64,000 nt of DNA from Lachnoanaerobaculum sanguinis (GTDB lineage: Bacteria > Bacillota > Clostridia > Lachnospirales > Lachnospiraceae), in the NCBI RefSeq assembly GCF_033242365.1, contig NZ_BTHK01000013.1:1-64000 (forward strand), written 5' to 3'. The notes under the pieces are model-generated. The model had not been told where the DNA came from, did not search any database, and was given only the letters and a program-made list of their open reading frames with translations. Below are positions 34,437 to 44,270 of the stretch, piece after piece (the stretch's first letter is position 1; every line of letters begins with the position of its first letter). The translations under genes and the position numbers were made by a program.

Positions 34437-34988
34437 TTATTTGATTACTGTTTTCGCAGTTTGTACCATCCCAATACCGACATACAAATCCATATCCAGT
34501 TTGCAACTTTGCTCAACACTTATAAGCGAAGAACTCATGTTTTTTATCTTAGATATAATTTCTTGAAAATAACTAAGGGATGAATCATTTAATTTTGCTG
34601 ATGTCAGTATCTTAAAAGTACCTGGAGCGCCACCAAAGTTAAACCACTCAACAACCTCTCCTTCGCCAAGAACTGTATCAATAAGCTCGTTTACTGCACC
34701 TATTGTTCCTGCTTTTTGATGCCATATCAATGAACTTTGAACAAGCTTTCTTTTTGTCTCAATAGGCAAATCATTTTTATAATACTGAGTTCGGGACTCT
34801 AATGCCATCAAATCGAGGAGTTCATCATCCATATGTTCAATATCTGCATACAGCACTGTTTGAGCTGATGTAACAATAAGCTTTGCCATTGCTTTTTTAT
34901 ATGCATAGCTTATCGCTGCAATATCAGGATCTGAAGATAGTAGGTATGGCAAGACTGAAGCAGGCTCTCCATCTTTGTACTTAATCAT
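34437..34988 (-). CDS. Baseplate protein gpI (P2 tail protein I family)
   Basis: A 183-residue protein with the gpI pattern: LPYLLSSDPDIAAISYAYKK, DDELLDLMALESRTQYY and IWHQKAGTIGAVNELIDTVLGEGEVVEW. In P2 it completes the baseplate with J and W. The ATG at 34988, 7 nt after GGAGG and overlapping the J stop (ATGA), is preferred over the one at 35003. Confidence 0.92.
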   Translation of the reverse strand: MIKYKDGEPASVLPYLLSSDPDIAAISYAYKKAMAKLIVTSAQTVLYADIEHMDDELLDLMALESRTQYYKNDLPIETKRKLVQSSLIWHQKAGTIGAVNELIDTVLGEGEVVEWFNFGGAPGTFKILTSAKLNDSSLSYFQEIISKIKNMSSSLISVEQSCKLDMDLYVGIGMVQTAKTVIK

Positions 34989-36138
34989 TTTCAAGTCCTC
35001 CATATGTCACCGACTGAGCTTCCAAACTTGCGACAGAATCCTCATCAACAATTGTAAAAACAGGCGAAGTTATATCTACCCTTTTTGCCCCTGCGTTTAA
35101 AATTTTCTGCCTTAAAACATCCGGGTTTATATCTCTACCGATTTCACTTTTCTGCCAATTTATGTAATCATTTATCGCTGCTACAACATTTAGCTGAATA
35201 TTTGCCGCTCTGCTTTGATCACTTGAATTTACATAGTAAGTAATATTGATAGAATATGTTTTCTTTACAGGTGCAAGAACTTCTATGCTGTCAGTAAGCG
35301 GTTTAATACTTGGACTTGATAAGTATTCCTTGAGTCTGGCAATAGACTCGCTTTCAGGGATAGCTCCATTCTCAAGTAAATATCTCACCCTTACCACTCG
35401 TGGACTTGGACTTGTAATCCTTACACTGCTTACACCGGTATAAAATTGCCTTACAAAGTACTCATATGAATCAGCAGAGCCTGCAGATGAATATGCAGCA
35501 GGAGCCATATATATCCTTTGCCTTAGTGACTCATCTGATTCTATATCTGCTCCACCTTCAGGCTTGGTAATATTTTTTGCCTCATCAATAAAGGCTATAA
35601 TATCAACTAATGTGTTAAGGTCACCTATATCGTAGTTGTTTGTCATTTGTCCAACGCTTGTACATGTTGCAGGAATATCTACACTTAGACTTCCTGCAGG
35701 TATCTCTGAATATTCATCTGTTGCGAAGTATACATTATCGCCTGCTGTCACTCTTGTACCCTTAGGTATACCTATAGCAGATGTCCTTTTTGACTTCATA
35801 GCAAACCTTATTGTTGTCGTGGATCCTGCTGCAGGCTTTCTATGAATATGTTTTATAGCACCCAAATTTTCAAGATACTCACCTCTACTATACTTAAGTA
35901 GCCCCATCTTTCCTGCATCATCCATGTACATATATCCTTGGTATATAAAGTAAGCACCTGCAAGAAGTATTATCCTGCGCTCATCAGCCTTTCCAAGTAC
36001 AATATCTTTCCCGGTAAGTTCTTTATATTTTTCTTTGAACCATGAGACCATATCATCTGCAAGCTTTTCCATTGTGTAATTTTTTATAAAGGATATTTCA
36101 GGATAATCAATTACCCCTTTTAAGCTAGTATTCTCCAT
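34981..36138 (-). CDS. Baseplate J-like protein
   Basis: A 385-residue wedge component of contractile-tail baseplates. GGADIESDESLRQRIYMAPAAYSSAGSADSYEYF is split by family-typical residues: the DESLRxR motif and AGSxxAYxY-like stretch are diagnostic of Baseplate_J (PF04865). It overlaps gpW upstream and gpI downstream by a few bases, as in P2. Confidence 0.94.
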   Translation of the reverse strand: MENTSLKGVIDYPEISFIKNYTMEKLADDMVSWFKEKYKELTGKDIVLGKADERRIILLAGAYFIYQGYMYMDDAGKMGLLKYSRGEYLENLGAIKHIHRKPAAGSTTTIRFAMKSKRTSAIGIPKGTRVTAGDNVYFATDEYSEIPAGSLSVDIPATCTSVGQMTNNYDIGDLNTLVDIIAFIDEAKNITKPEGGADIESDESLRQRIYMAPAAYSSAGSADSYEYFVRQFYTGVSSVRITSPSPRVVRVRYLLENGAIPESESIARLKEYLSSPSIKPLTDSIEVLAPVKKTYSINITYYVNSSDQSRAANIQLNVVAAINDYINWQKSEIGRDINPDVLRQKILNAGAKRVDITSPVFTIVDEDSVASLEAQSVTYGGLEND

Positions 36139-36439
36139 TCCCTACACCTTTCTCCAGATATACTTTTATTTTTGTTTTTCCATCTTGGTCATGAAAGAAG
36201 TCAACACTACTCACAGATACTCTAGGTTCAAAAGATTCAACTTTTGCAACCATATCAGTCACTATGTCATTCTCAAGGTCAACGGCAATTTTAGAAACAT
36301 TATCTATTGAAAGTCCTAAGCCTCTAAGTAAAGGCACAGTACCTTCAGATAGTCTGAAGATATTATTCAAATTTCTAAGAATATCTTTTATTTCGATGTC
36401 CTTTAGTTCATCTAAAAATTCAAATTGAATCTCATTCAT
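36125..36439 (-). CDS. Baseplate protein, GPW/gp25 family
   Basis: The 104-residue protein has the DILRNLNNIFRLSEGTVPLLRGLGLS segment split around the conserved T-x-P-x-x-RG, plus RVSVSSVDF near the end, as in gp25/gpW. It is part of the inner baseplate wedge. It lies between gpU-like and J genes and overlaps J by 14 nt. Confidence 0.9.
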   Translation of the reverse strand: MNEIQFEFLDELKDIEIKDILRNLNNIFRLSEGTVPLLRGLGLSIDNVSKIAVDLENDIVTDMVAKVESFEPRVSVSSVDFFHDQDGKTKIKVYLEKGVGNGEY

Positions 36440-36447
36440 CTCATCTC

Positions 36448-36843
36448 CTATCTGTACTCAGTCATAGTGACATCAAACTGCGCACTTAACAGTTCACCTT
36501 TTTGGAGCACAACTCCAAAGCTTTCAGATACATTTGTAATCATTGCTTTTGAACAGATATTTCTTCTTCCAATGACAAGTGGAGCAATAACTCCAGCTGA
36601 CATATAATTTACCAGCTTTTTTTCAAGCTTTTTCGGAGACATACCTCTTGTGGCTCTTACCTTTATAGTAAATGTAATTGACTGTAGATTATTTCCGAGT
36701 AGCTCAACTAAAGGTTTACCGCCTATTACCTGATGCAGTGTAGTTCTAATTCCAAAATCTCTTTTAAATCCATTGAATGTAAGGATTCTTTTATCACTTG
36801 TTTCAAATTTAAGATAAGGACCCCAGTTTCCAATCTTTGCCAT
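36448..36843 (-). CDS. Phage tail protein, P2 gpU family
   Basis: A 131-residue protein with KIGNWGPYLKFETSDKRILTF and a central GRTTLHQ-like region (RTTLHQVIGGKPLVELLG), typical of gpU-type tail proteins that sit at the tail end and help terminate tube assembly. In P2 gpU is encoded near gpX and gpD, as here. Confidence 0.8.
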   Translation of the reverse strand: MAKIGNWGPYLKFETSDKRILTFNGFKRDFGIRTTLHQVIGGKPLVELLGNNLQSITFTIKVRATRGMSPKKLEKKLVNYMSAGVIAPLVIGRRNICSKAMITNVSESFGVVLQKGELLSAQFDVTMTEYR

Positions 36844-36851
36844 TTATCCTC

Positions 36852-37151
36852 CTACTTAGCAATGATTTCTGCTAAAGTTATGCTTCCTGTTGAGTCGGTA
36901 AAACTTATAGCACCATCGTTTACATTGATTGTTGCAGTTGGATCATCACCTGCATAAAATTTCCCAAGAACTACTGCCATGGAATTGTCATTGCTCATGT
37001 GGGCAACCACTACAGCATCATCCTTTTCGAATGTCTGTTTTATCCCTGCAAAAGCCAATACCGGAAGCTCTGTGGTTGTTTTTCCTGTGTCAGGATAGGT
37101 TACAGATACTCCACCGGTTCCAATACTGCTTACAAATCCTATTCTTATCAT
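36852..37151 (-). CDS. Short baseplate-spike / gpV-like protein
   Basis: A 99-residue beta-rich protein beginning MIRIGFVSSIGTGGVSVTYPD, with FEKDDAVVVAHMSNDNSMAVVLGKFY, resembling the OB-fold part of phage baseplate assembly protein V/gp45 without a long spike. The position between gpD and gpU supports it. Confidence 0.75.
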   Translation of the reverse strand: MIRIGFVSSIGTGGVSVTYPDTGKTTTELPVLAFAGIKQTFEKDDAVVVAHMSNDNSMAVVLGKFYAGDDPTATINVNDGAISFTDSTGSITLAEIIAK

Positions 37152-37159
37152 AGATCCTC

Positions 37160-38194
37160 CTATAACCTTGTAAATATTCTGTAGGCACTGACTTTCATTT
37201 TATGCCCGGAACCTCCTGAAAGGTCATGACTTACTTTTGTCACATAGTATTTACCATCAATGCGCCCCATTCCTTTAATCTCTATATTGCATGAAGCAAC
37301 TATGTTTGCATTGCCCAAGGCTGTGAACTCCAATGTCACTGCCTTTTCGTTTTCAGCATTTACTTTTGCCTTTGCAGTTCTCTCAGCTTCTTCCTTGCTA
37401 TCGGCTTTTTCATTCAGAACAAGGATTCTTGGTTCTTCGCCCACAGTAACAGATATTATCTTTGTTTTTTCTTTTTTGTTCTTAGCCTTTTTATCGACCT
37501 GAGTGTATGATATTTTTGCACCGGTATATGTGCCGATTAATGTTGAATTCCAACTCCAGTCCTCAAAGTCTGTCTCTGAAAATGTAGCCGTTATCCCTCT
37601 TGCCTCATACATACTCTTATCAAAAATAACAAGTCCCTTTTTATATATCTTAATAAATAGACCTTGATCACTGCATAGCTTTGCTATAAATTCACTATCA
37701 GATTGTTCTTCCTGATCTACTTTCTCAATTATCGGTTCACCTGCCCAGAAGTAAAGATTCTCCATTCCATACTTGCTTTTTATCTCTTCAGCAATCTGTT
37801 TAACAGTTACCTTTTCCCAAGTCTTACTAACCTTTCCAGTTTGGAATCCCAGTCCTGCAGGCAACGATACTCCTTTTATGCTACATTTATGTCCACTGCT
37901 TCCACCTGAATATGTAATATCATCTATTGTAAAGTTTCCGCAATGATACAATTGATAGATACTGTTATTTGTCATGTTATGAAAGAATATTGTCACATCC
38001 AAATCATGTTCTTTTTCCGGGACAAAGCCTTTTCCCAATGCCCACTCCATATTTCTATCACTAAGATTTATAGTTATTTCATCAGCATTGCCAGAGTCAT
38101 TATCTGTATAAGATAATGACTCACAACGACTTGAAAGACCAACTTCAACTCCATCATATAATATCTGATATGTTACCCTCCTAGCCTTTTGCAT
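37160..38194 (-). CDS. Phage late control D / tail hub protein
   Basis: The 344-residue protein belongs to the gpD (gp27-like hub) family: N-terminal YDGVEVGLSSRCESLSYTDNDSG, then the DSEFIAKLCSDQGLFIKIYKKGLVIFD region split by conserved residues, and a C-terminal GMGRIDGKYYVTKVSHDLSGG. It forms the central hub under the tail tube and binds the spike. It overlaps gpX by 14 nt. Confidence 0.9.
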   Translation of the reverse strand: MQKARRVTYQILYDGVEVGLSSRCESLSYTDNDSGNADEITINLSDRNMEWALGKGFVPEKEHDLDVTIFFHNMTNNSIYQLYHCGNFTIDDITYSGGSSGHKCSIKGVSLPAGLGFQTGKVSKTWEKVTVKQIAEEIKSKYGMENLYFWAGEPIIEKVDQEEQSDSEFIAKLCSDQGLFIKIYKKGLVIFDKSMYEARGITATFSETDFEDWSWNSTLIGTYTGAKISYTQVDKKAKNKKEKTKIISVTVGEEPRILVLNEKADSKEEAERTAKAKVNAENEKAVTLEFTALGNANIVASCNIEIKGMGRIDGKYYVTKVSHDLSGGSGHKMKVSAYRIFTRL

Positions 38195-38411
38195 TTAGCA
38201 TTGCCCTCCATGCTGGATAATCACTTGGGACAGTTTCACTTATTGCAAACTCTTTATCGGGGACAATGAGTTCCACTCCTGCAGGAAATACGAAGTAATC
38301 AAGTTTATCTCTATTTAAATCCATAATCTTATCACACATATATTCATTCCCATACAGTTCATAGGCGATCTGGTCCCAAGTCTGACCTTGTATTGTGACG
38401 TACCTCCTCAT
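38181..38411 (-). CDS. Tail protein X (LysM-like)
   Basis: A 76-residue protein with the gpX pattern RRYVTIQGQTWDQIAYELYG ... LIVPD, a short LysM-like module. In P2-like phages gpX helps tail initiation. It lies between the tape measure and gpD. Confidence 0.9.
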   Translation of the reverse strand: MRRYVTIQGQTWDQIAYELYGNEYMCDKIMDLNRDKLDYFVFPAGVELIVPDKEFAISETVPSDYPAWRAMLNAKG

Positions 38412-38420
38412 TTCAACCTC

Positions 38421-41400
38421 CTAGAACCTTGTTCTTCCCTTATCCTTCATCCACTGTCTCATGAGCTTGTCAAATTTATCCTGCGACATCTCCTCGGCTT
38501 GAATAATATCCTCTTTTGATACCGAACCCTCGAATTTGTACACCGGTGCGTAATTTATTGACACCGCTCCACCATCTCCACTCGCTCCTGCTACTGCATA
38601 TCCGGAGGCAGCTATTCTATCACTAAGAGTTGACAGAGGAACTCTGCTCGCCCCCATCTGGGAATCCTCAATGCGTTCTGCGAGAAGTTTTACAGATGCA
38701 CCTATTGCACTGTCGATAAATCCTCCCATTTTGTTCCACAGATCTGATAATGGAAGAATTGCTTCGGCCCCCGCTTCACCGCCAACCATAGCATTATTCC
38801 CATTTATTCCAAACATTGTAGGACTGGTCATTATTCCACCATCTTTGTACCACTCAACCCCCATTGTTGGAACTTTTGGAGGCATAAGACTAAAGTCTCC
38901 CTTGATAGAGAAGTGTGGCATCTTAAGTTTAGGGAGCTCCCATTTAAAGTTGAAGAATCCTTTTATCGCATTTACAGCACCTGATACAATGCTTTTTGCC
39001 GCCTCCAACTTTTCGCTAAATGCATTTTTTATTCCATCAAGGATTCCAACAACAGTACTCTTTGCTCCCTCTAAGTGAGTAGTGAAAAAGTTTTTTATTT
39101 CAGACAACTTGCCATTTGTGGCTACATTTACTGCACTGAGAGCTCCAATCACAACCCCCTTTATTGCATTAAGAGGTGCAAGTGCAAGTGAGCTCAACGC
39201 TCCAAAGGCTCCTGAAAAGATACTCTTCAGTCCTTCAAGAGCCTGTGACCAGTTCCCGGTAAATACTCCTTGTACGAAATCTATGACACCCTGAAAGACC
39301 TGCTTAACCCCACCGATAACTCCATCTATTGTCGCTTTCCATCCATTAAAAACTCCTTCAATGAATGCAAAGGCGACTGGGAATTTATTCTTAAATCCTT
39401 CTATAGCATTTCCGATAGATTCCTTGATTGCATTAAACTTCTCTCCAAGCCATGCTCCGAGTTGCCCTGCTTTTTCTTTCACAGTATCCCAGTTCTTCCA
39501 GAGTAGAACTCCAATAGCAATTATTGCACCTATTGCCAGAATCACTAAACCTATTGGACTGGTTAGGAAAGCAAATGCCGCACCAAGAGCCCATGTAACC
39601 CCTGCTCCGATTGTTGCCGTAACATTCCACACTGCGTGTGCTGCCGCAAGAGCATATGTTTGAACCACGCTTGCCGCCTTAACTATTGCATCCTGAATAT
39701 ACATAGCTTTTATAGCAAGAGTCAGTGCCATATCCTTGGCCTTTGCAATATTTAATATTGTAAGAGCTTTTGCCGCAGAATAAACTCCTGTAACAAACTT
39801 ATAAAACTTTACCGCTGCTACTGCAGTTCCAATTGCTGTGATTGTAGGAAGGAATCCATCCCATTGCACGAATGCATCAGCTACATCTGTCACACCTCCG
39901 ACTACTTTAAGCAGAGCGTCAGTAATGTTAGGAATAGCCGTTTCTGCTATATATGTTATCGTAGGCTTTGCATTATCAAAAGCTTCAAGAAACTTCCATT
40001 TCAAATCACTCAAAAGATCCAGAATAACATCAAATGTATGTTCATTTTCTGCTATTTTATCCATCACATTACCAATCGCATTTTTCAAAGTTCCTATGAG
40101 AAATCCTGCAACTTCTTGCCCTTTACTTATAAAATCCTGTGCAACCTCTATGGTGCTTTTTACCGACTCAGGCAGTTCAATTCCGAAAGTATCGCTCATC
40201 ATATTGCTAAATGAATCTATACTTCCCTCCCCACCTGTGAGCGTAACTAAGAAGTCCATAACGCCTGAGGACATATTTCCAACCCCGGTCATAAAATCAT
40301 CTATTGGAAGCTTGTTTATCATTCCAACAAAGTTTTCTGTGATTTTAGGAATAGTATTGGATAGCCCATCCATTATTTTAATAGCATGTGGTCCAAAAGC
40401 CTCGACCATAGAAATTTTAAGATCACTTATTGCACTTCCAAATCTTGCAACTGCACCTTTTAATGTGTTAGTAACTCTAGCATCCATCGTATCAAGTGCA
40501 CCCGAAGAATTATTAAGATTATCTGCCAATGCATCCCATGCCGAAGCCGCACCATCAGCTCCTTCTTTTACACCATCCAGTAGATATCCGAACTTTGAAT
40601 AATAGTTTGTTCCTGCGATTGCAGCCATGTAGCTGTTTTTTTCCTCTTCAGTTAATCCAGCCATAGCCGTATTTAACTCGATAAGGATTTGACGCATATC
40701 TCTCATATTGCCTGCGCTATCATAAACAGCAACGCCAAGGTCATTGAACGCAGCCTTTGCTGCATCTTTAGTTGAAATACGAACCAACATAGAATTTAAG
40801 GCAGTACCTGCCTCTGCACCCTTTACACCGTTGTTCGCCAGTATGCCAAGTGCGGTTGCCGTCTCCTTAAAATCCATACCTGATGCCCTTGCAGCTCCAC
40901 CACACCCGATCATCGCATCCATCAAGTCTGCAGATGTAGTATTTGCTTTATTATTTGTCATAACTACTACATCAAGGTATTCCTGCAGTTCATCTATGCC
41001 GACTCCCATTGCACTCATTGAGTCTGTAACCTGATCACTTGTAGTTGCCAAGTCTGCCTGCGTAGCTTCTGCCAGTTTTAGAACAGGCGTGAGTGCTTTC
41101 GTACTGGTCTCAACATCCCAGCCTGCAAGTGCCATATAACCAAGTGCATCAGCCGCCTCAGAGGCGGTGAAGGTGGTAGCTTTTCCTGCTTCTCTTGCAG
41201 CTTTTGACAGCTTTTCATATTCACTTTCAGTAGCACCGGCTATACCTGCTGTATTCGCCATTGACTGTTCAAATTCAGAATATTCACTGACCGCATCTCC
41301 GATAAATTGTCCAACCTTTATTGCAGCAAAAGCTCCTGTAATCATAACAGCCGCTTTTTTAGCCATTCCTGCAAGGTGGCTAATTCCATCTTCTGTCATG

Positions 41401-41477
41401 CCAAGGCTCTGCTTTAGAGAATTCTCAACTTTTCCTGCTATGCGAATGGCCAGCTCTTGTTCGTTGTTCCCTGCCAA
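38421..41477 (-). CDS. Tail tape measure protein
   Basis: A roughly 1,018-residue protein that sets tail length and is ejected with DNA. Residues 80-330 show the TIGR01760 core (TAGIAGATESEYEKLSKAAR, TSADLMDAMIGCGGAARASG, AKAAFNDLGVAVYDSAGNMR). Several hydrophobic segments (about 580-670) and a glycine-rich C-terminal part with GGEAGAEAILPL follow. The frame extends to 41498, but a TTG at 41477 has GAGGAGG 9 nt before it and gives LAGNNEQELAIRIAGKVE. The start lies inside the end of the E' frameshift region. Confidence 0.93.
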   Translation of the reverse strand: MAGNNEQELAIRIAGKVENSLKQSLGMTEDGISHLAGMAKKAAVMITGAFAAIKVGQFIGDAVSEYSEFEQSMANTAGIAGATESEYEKLSKAAREAGKATTFTASEAADALGYMALAGWDVETSTKALTPVLKLAEATQADLATTSDQVTDSMSAMGVGIDELQEYLDVVVMTNNKANTTSADLMDAMIGCGGAARASGMDFKETATALGILANNGVKGAEAGTALNSMLVRISTKDAAKAAFNDLGVAVYDSAGNMRDMRQILIELNTAMAGLTEEEKNSYMAAIAGTNYYSKFGYLLDGVKEGADGAASAWDALADNLNNSSGALDTMDARVTNTLKGAVARFGSAISDLKISMVEAFGPHAIKIMDGLSNTIPKITENFVGMINKLPIDDFMTGVGNMSSGVMDFLVTLTGGEGSIDSFSNMMSDTFGIELPESVKSTIEVAQDFISKGQEVAGFLIGTLKNAIGNVMDKIAENEHTFDVILDLLSDLKWKFLEAFDNAKPTITYIAETAIPNITDALLKVVGGVTDVADAFVQWDGFLPTITAIGTAVAAVKFYKFVTGVYSAAKALTILNIAKAKDMALTLAIKAMYIQDAIVKAASVVQTYALAAAHAVWNVTATIGAGVTWALGAAFAFLTSPIGLVILAIGAIIAIGVLLWKNWDTVKEKAGQLGAWLGEKFNAIKESIGNAIEGFKNKFPVAFAFIEGVFNGWKATIDGVIGGVKQVFQGVIDFVQGVFTGNWSQALEGLKSIFSGAFGALSSLALAPLNAIKGVVIGALSAVNVATNGKLSEIKNFFTTHLEGAKSTVVGILDGIKNAFSEKLEAAKSIVSGAVNAIKGFFNFKWELPKLKMPHFSIKGDFSLMPPKVPTMGVEWYKDGGIMTSPTMFGINGNNAMVGGEAGAEAILPLSDLWNKMGGFIDSAIGASVKLLAERIEDSQMGASRVPLSTLSDRIAASGYAVAGASGDGGAVSINYAPVYKFEGSVSKEDIIQAEEMSQDKFDKLMRQWMKDKGRTRF

Positions 41478-41960
41478 TTTCCCCCACCTCCTCTGCAATT
41501 TCTATTAATTCAAAAACAGACAGGGATAGAAAAAAATCCATCCCTGTCTGTAAAGCCATAGCAAGTTGTATGGCAAGTTTTCTTAATTTTTTACCATCAT
41601 CAGGTCTTATCCCTCTCCGTAAAAAAAAGAGGTTACCCTGTTCTTCACCTTAATTGCATCTTTAGGATGCAGAGACTTAAAGAATTCAACCGGAATCTTT
41701 GTTGCTCTCGCTGATATGATACAAGCATATTCAAGGGACATCTCAGGCAAAAAGGAAAAACTGCCACTCTTTTCAAGTATCTTATTTGCTGCAATCATAT
41801 CTGTTGCACTCATGTTTTCTAAGCCACTCAAGTCAAGCTCTTCATACTCTCTATCTTCAAAGGTATACTTACGTGAGAATTTAATAATCATAGAGGTGTC
41901 ATTTCCTGACACCTCACCCTGAGAACCTTCTACATTAACTACTTTATTTTTATCAGCCAT
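41425..41960 (-). CDS. Tail assembly chaperone E-E' (-1 frameshift product)
   Basis: After the E reading frame, the -1 frame continues for about 60 codons to a TGA at 41425. It encodes LRRGIRPDDGKKLRKLAIQL ... SVFELIEIAEEVGEIGREQ, the pattern of the E' part of P2-like chaperones. The switch site is T-TTT-TTT in a run of eight T (41621-41628), just before the E stop. Ribosomes that slip back one base make a 178-residue E-E' protein that, with E, loads the tape measure during tail assembly. The extension overlaps the tape-measure start by 53 nt. Confidence 0.85.
41607..41960 (-). CDS. Tail assembly chaperone E
   Basis: A 117-residue protein (MADKNKVVNVEG ...) with the family pattern KYTFEDREYEELDLSGLENMSATDM split by conserved D/L residues and SLEYACIISARATKIPVEFFKSL. 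It matches P2-like tail assembly chaperones placed between tube and tape measure. The ATG at 41960 follows AAAGGAG; the frame extends to 41978. The 3' end holds the frameshift site. Confidence 0.88.
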   Translation of the reverse strand: MADKNKVVNVEGSQGEVSGNDTSMIIKFSRKYTFEDREYEELDLSGLENMSATDMIAANKILEKSGSFSFLPEMSLEYACIISARATKIPVEFFKSLHPKDAIKVKNRVTSFFYGEG

Positions 41961-41971
41961 ATTTATCTCCT

Positions 41972-42499
41972 TTAACACTGACTTCTTATCTTAGCCAGTA
42001 AATCCTTATCATTAACCTTGTACACATTGTTCAGCTTATCAAGCTCAATTCTCTTCTTTCCATCATGCTCTATCATGATGTATGCTACTTCTACAGTAAC
42101 AGAAGCATCCATTGTTCCGCCCTGTTTAACAGTTCCACCTGTAAGCTTCTTTTGTCTGCCTCTTATTACTACTCTCATTCCCTTTGTGTCTATGCCACCG
42201 GTTCCCTTTACTGTGTATTGCTCACTTGCTCTTAGAGTTAAGTCAAGAGTTTTTGTCGGAGACATAAGCTTGAATGCATCCTCATCAAGTATTCTGAAAG
42301 GGATCTCTATTTCCATACTTCCAAATGAACCGATTACAACCTCTTCAAGCTCACCAAGTATACCGGGACCGCTTAATGTCTCCGTAGTTCCTTCAAAGTC
42401 AGGTAGAGTTATCTCTCCCGTTAATCCGACAAGGGCTGTACCTTTGTAGTAAAGATTAAAATTATTTATTACACCGGGTATTCCAAGTACTCCTGCCAT
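41972..42499 (-). CDS. Major tail tube protein (P2 FII family)
   Basis: A 175-residue protein opening with GIPGVINNFNLYYKGTALVG and with TGEITLPDFE, as in FII tube proteins. It polymerises into the inner tube of the contractile tail. It directly follows the sheath gene. Confidence 0.94.
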   Translation of the reverse strand: MAGVLGIPGVINNFNLYYKGTALVGLTGEITLPDFEGTTETLSGPGILGELEEVVIGSFGSMEIEIPFRILDEDAFKLMSPTKTLDLTLRASEQYTVKGTGGIDTKGMRVVIRGRQKKLTGGTVKQGGTMDASVTVEVAYIMIEHDGKKRIELDKLNNVYKVNDKDLLAKIRSQC

Positions 42500-42501
42500 A
42501 A

Positions 42502-43962
42502 TTAGTTACCTCCTCCATTTAGTGCTGTAGCCAACATCGTTGGATCAAATTCAAGGACATTCACGATATTTTCTGCAGGTACATAAGGTGCAAGATATTG
42601 GTGGAATTTGATTTTTCCATTTAAAATATCTGTGATTTGATTGTCCTTTTCATCAAATACAATTTTTGCACCTGCACATTTGCTCTGAGACACATAAGAA
42701 TTACCTCTAATGTTCTCACTATCAACAATTGATTCAATCAAGCGGTAATTTGCAGGATCGTCAACCTTATGGAAATAAGTCAGAATAAAGCTGTTGCTCC
42801 ACCATGAGAAAAACCTTCTGCAACAGAACCATCTATCCTTAGGATCTGTTATCCCCGGATATGCTGCAGTATTATTTCCCCAGCTTCTCCATCCGCCAAC
42901 ATTAATTGCAGTAACGATTCCCTCTCCATTAAGAGCTCCTGCCTGATCCTGATCAAGTACTACTTCTGTACCGTCATCAAGAACCATTCCTGATATTCCA
43001 ATCAGTTTATTTGAAGGTGAGAGATTTGGAACATCATCATTTGTGGCATCAGTGTATGCCACCAGTGCGGCAAATATCGCAGAGTATGCATATTGCTTTG
43101 TACCAACCTTGATTTGCGGCCAAAGCACCACGCTGTGCTTATTTGTATACCCATGCTGCTTTTTCCATGTACCGACATCAGTATATTTCTTTGCCCCTGT
43201 TGATGTGCAATCAACATCTATAACACATTCACAGCTAAATACACCATTTATTTCTGTACACTTAGCACCGAGGACAACTCCTACCTCCGGTATATGTGAC
43301 CATCCTGGAGCGAGCAATAATCCGGGGACTAATCCGAACTTAGGATAAACCTGTCTTATCAGCTCTATTCCTGTCTCCTTGTCTGTAGCAGCATCGTATC
43401 CGCCCACCACATCTTTTGCTCTTACAGCGGTAGGATCTATGCTCGTAGATTTTACTGTTAGAGAGCTTGCAGATGCATGCGTACTACCCTCTATTAGTGA
43501 TATCAGCACTGATCCATCCTCTGAGAAGGTTGCAATGTAATCCACATCCTTTTTGAGAATTGCAGAGCCATTCTTTACAACTAATGTGTCAAGCAATACA
43601 CCTGCTGTTTCAATTTTTGCCTGCTTAGCTACAACATTAATTGGTCCTTCAGGATTATCCTTTTTGTGCTTTTTAGGATCCAAAACATTTATAAATATAA
43701 TCGGTGCAACATTAAATACCCTAAAACTTGCATCCATACTTTGGCAGAGCGTATACTTTTTAAAGTCATCACTATAACCAAGCTTAGATACAGCCTCTGC
43801 AAAACTATACGCAATTAATGGTGTATTTGTAACACTGTACGGGTCCTTTGCTAAGTTGACCGGTGCAGTACCTACAACTACCTGCAGTCCTGCTGTACTT
43901 GTAATTGGAGCAATAATGCTTGTGGCCTGCTCCTCAACTCTAATTCCGTGATAATAAGTCAT
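42502..43962 (-). CDS. Tail sheath protein (P2 FI family)
   Basis: A 486-residue protein: YYHGIRVEEQATSIIAPI at the N-terminus, SAIFAALVAYTDA in the middle, and C-terminal NVGGWRSWGNNTAAYP and FDPTMLATALN. It forms the contractile sheath and proves that the phage is a myovirus. It is followed by the tube gene, 3 nt away. Confidence 0.95.
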   Translation of the reverse strand: MTYYHGIRVEEQATSIIAPITSTAGLQVVVGTAPVNLAKDPYSVTNTPLIAYSFAEAVSKLGYSDDFKKYTLCQSMDASFRVFNVAPIIFINVLDPKKHKKDNPEGPINVVAKQAKIETAGVLLDTLVVKNGSAILKKDVDYIATFSEDGSVLISLIEGSTHASASSLTVKSTSIDPTAVRAKDVVGGYDAATDKETGIELIRQVYPKFGLVPGLLLAPGWSHIPEVGVVLGAKCTEINGVFSCECVIDVDCTSTGAKKYTDVGTWKKQHGYTNKHSVVLWPQIKVGTKQYAYSAIFAALVAYTDATNDDVPNLSPSNKLIGISGMVLDDGTEVVLDQDQAGALNGEGIVTAINVGGWRSWGNNTAAYPGITDPKDRWFCCRRFFSWWSNSFILTYFHKVDDPANYRLIESIVDSENIRGNSYVSQSKCAGAKIVFDEKDNQITDILNGKIKFHQYLAPYVPAENIVNVLEFDPTMLATALNGGGN

Positions 43963-43973
43963 TGCTTATCCTC

Positions 43974-44270
43974 CTATTTGTAATTGGCAACCTTTTCATA
44001 TAATGAAAAAGTTACACCTGTCTTTGTATCAATATCTCTTAGTGCGACAGCTGCACTTTCTATTGGAATCAACAAGCCTCTAATTGCAGGCTCCTTTTCA
44101 ATTGCAGCCTTTAGAGACTCTGTCAATCCGTTGTTCAACACTGTTCCATGACTTGCCACTCCTACAATGGTAGGACCAACATACATCAATACTTTCTCAT
44201 CCTGTACAACTGCCTCTGGCTCATTGCTATCCACCTCAGTTACCACTGTATTTTTTTTTGATTCACTCAT
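43974..44270 (-). CDS. Hypothetical phage tail-region protein
   Basis: A 98-residue protein with an acidic N-terminus and a core MYVGPTIVGVASHGTVLNNGL. No family is recognised. It overlaps the upstream gene by 4 nt and precedes the sheath, a place where P2-like elements in Firmicutes often carry a small protein. Confidence 0.65.
   Translation of the reverse strand: MSESKKNTVVTEVDSNEPEAVVQDEKVLMYVGPTIVGVASHGTVLNNGLTESLKAAIEKEPAIRGLLIPIESAAVALRDIDTKTGVTFSLYEKVANYK

Noticed and set aside
39838..40602. 254-codon plus-strand frame opposite the tape measure gene
   Set aside because: Antisense shadow of a well-supported minus-strand gene; composition reflects the complementary codons and no family motif is present.
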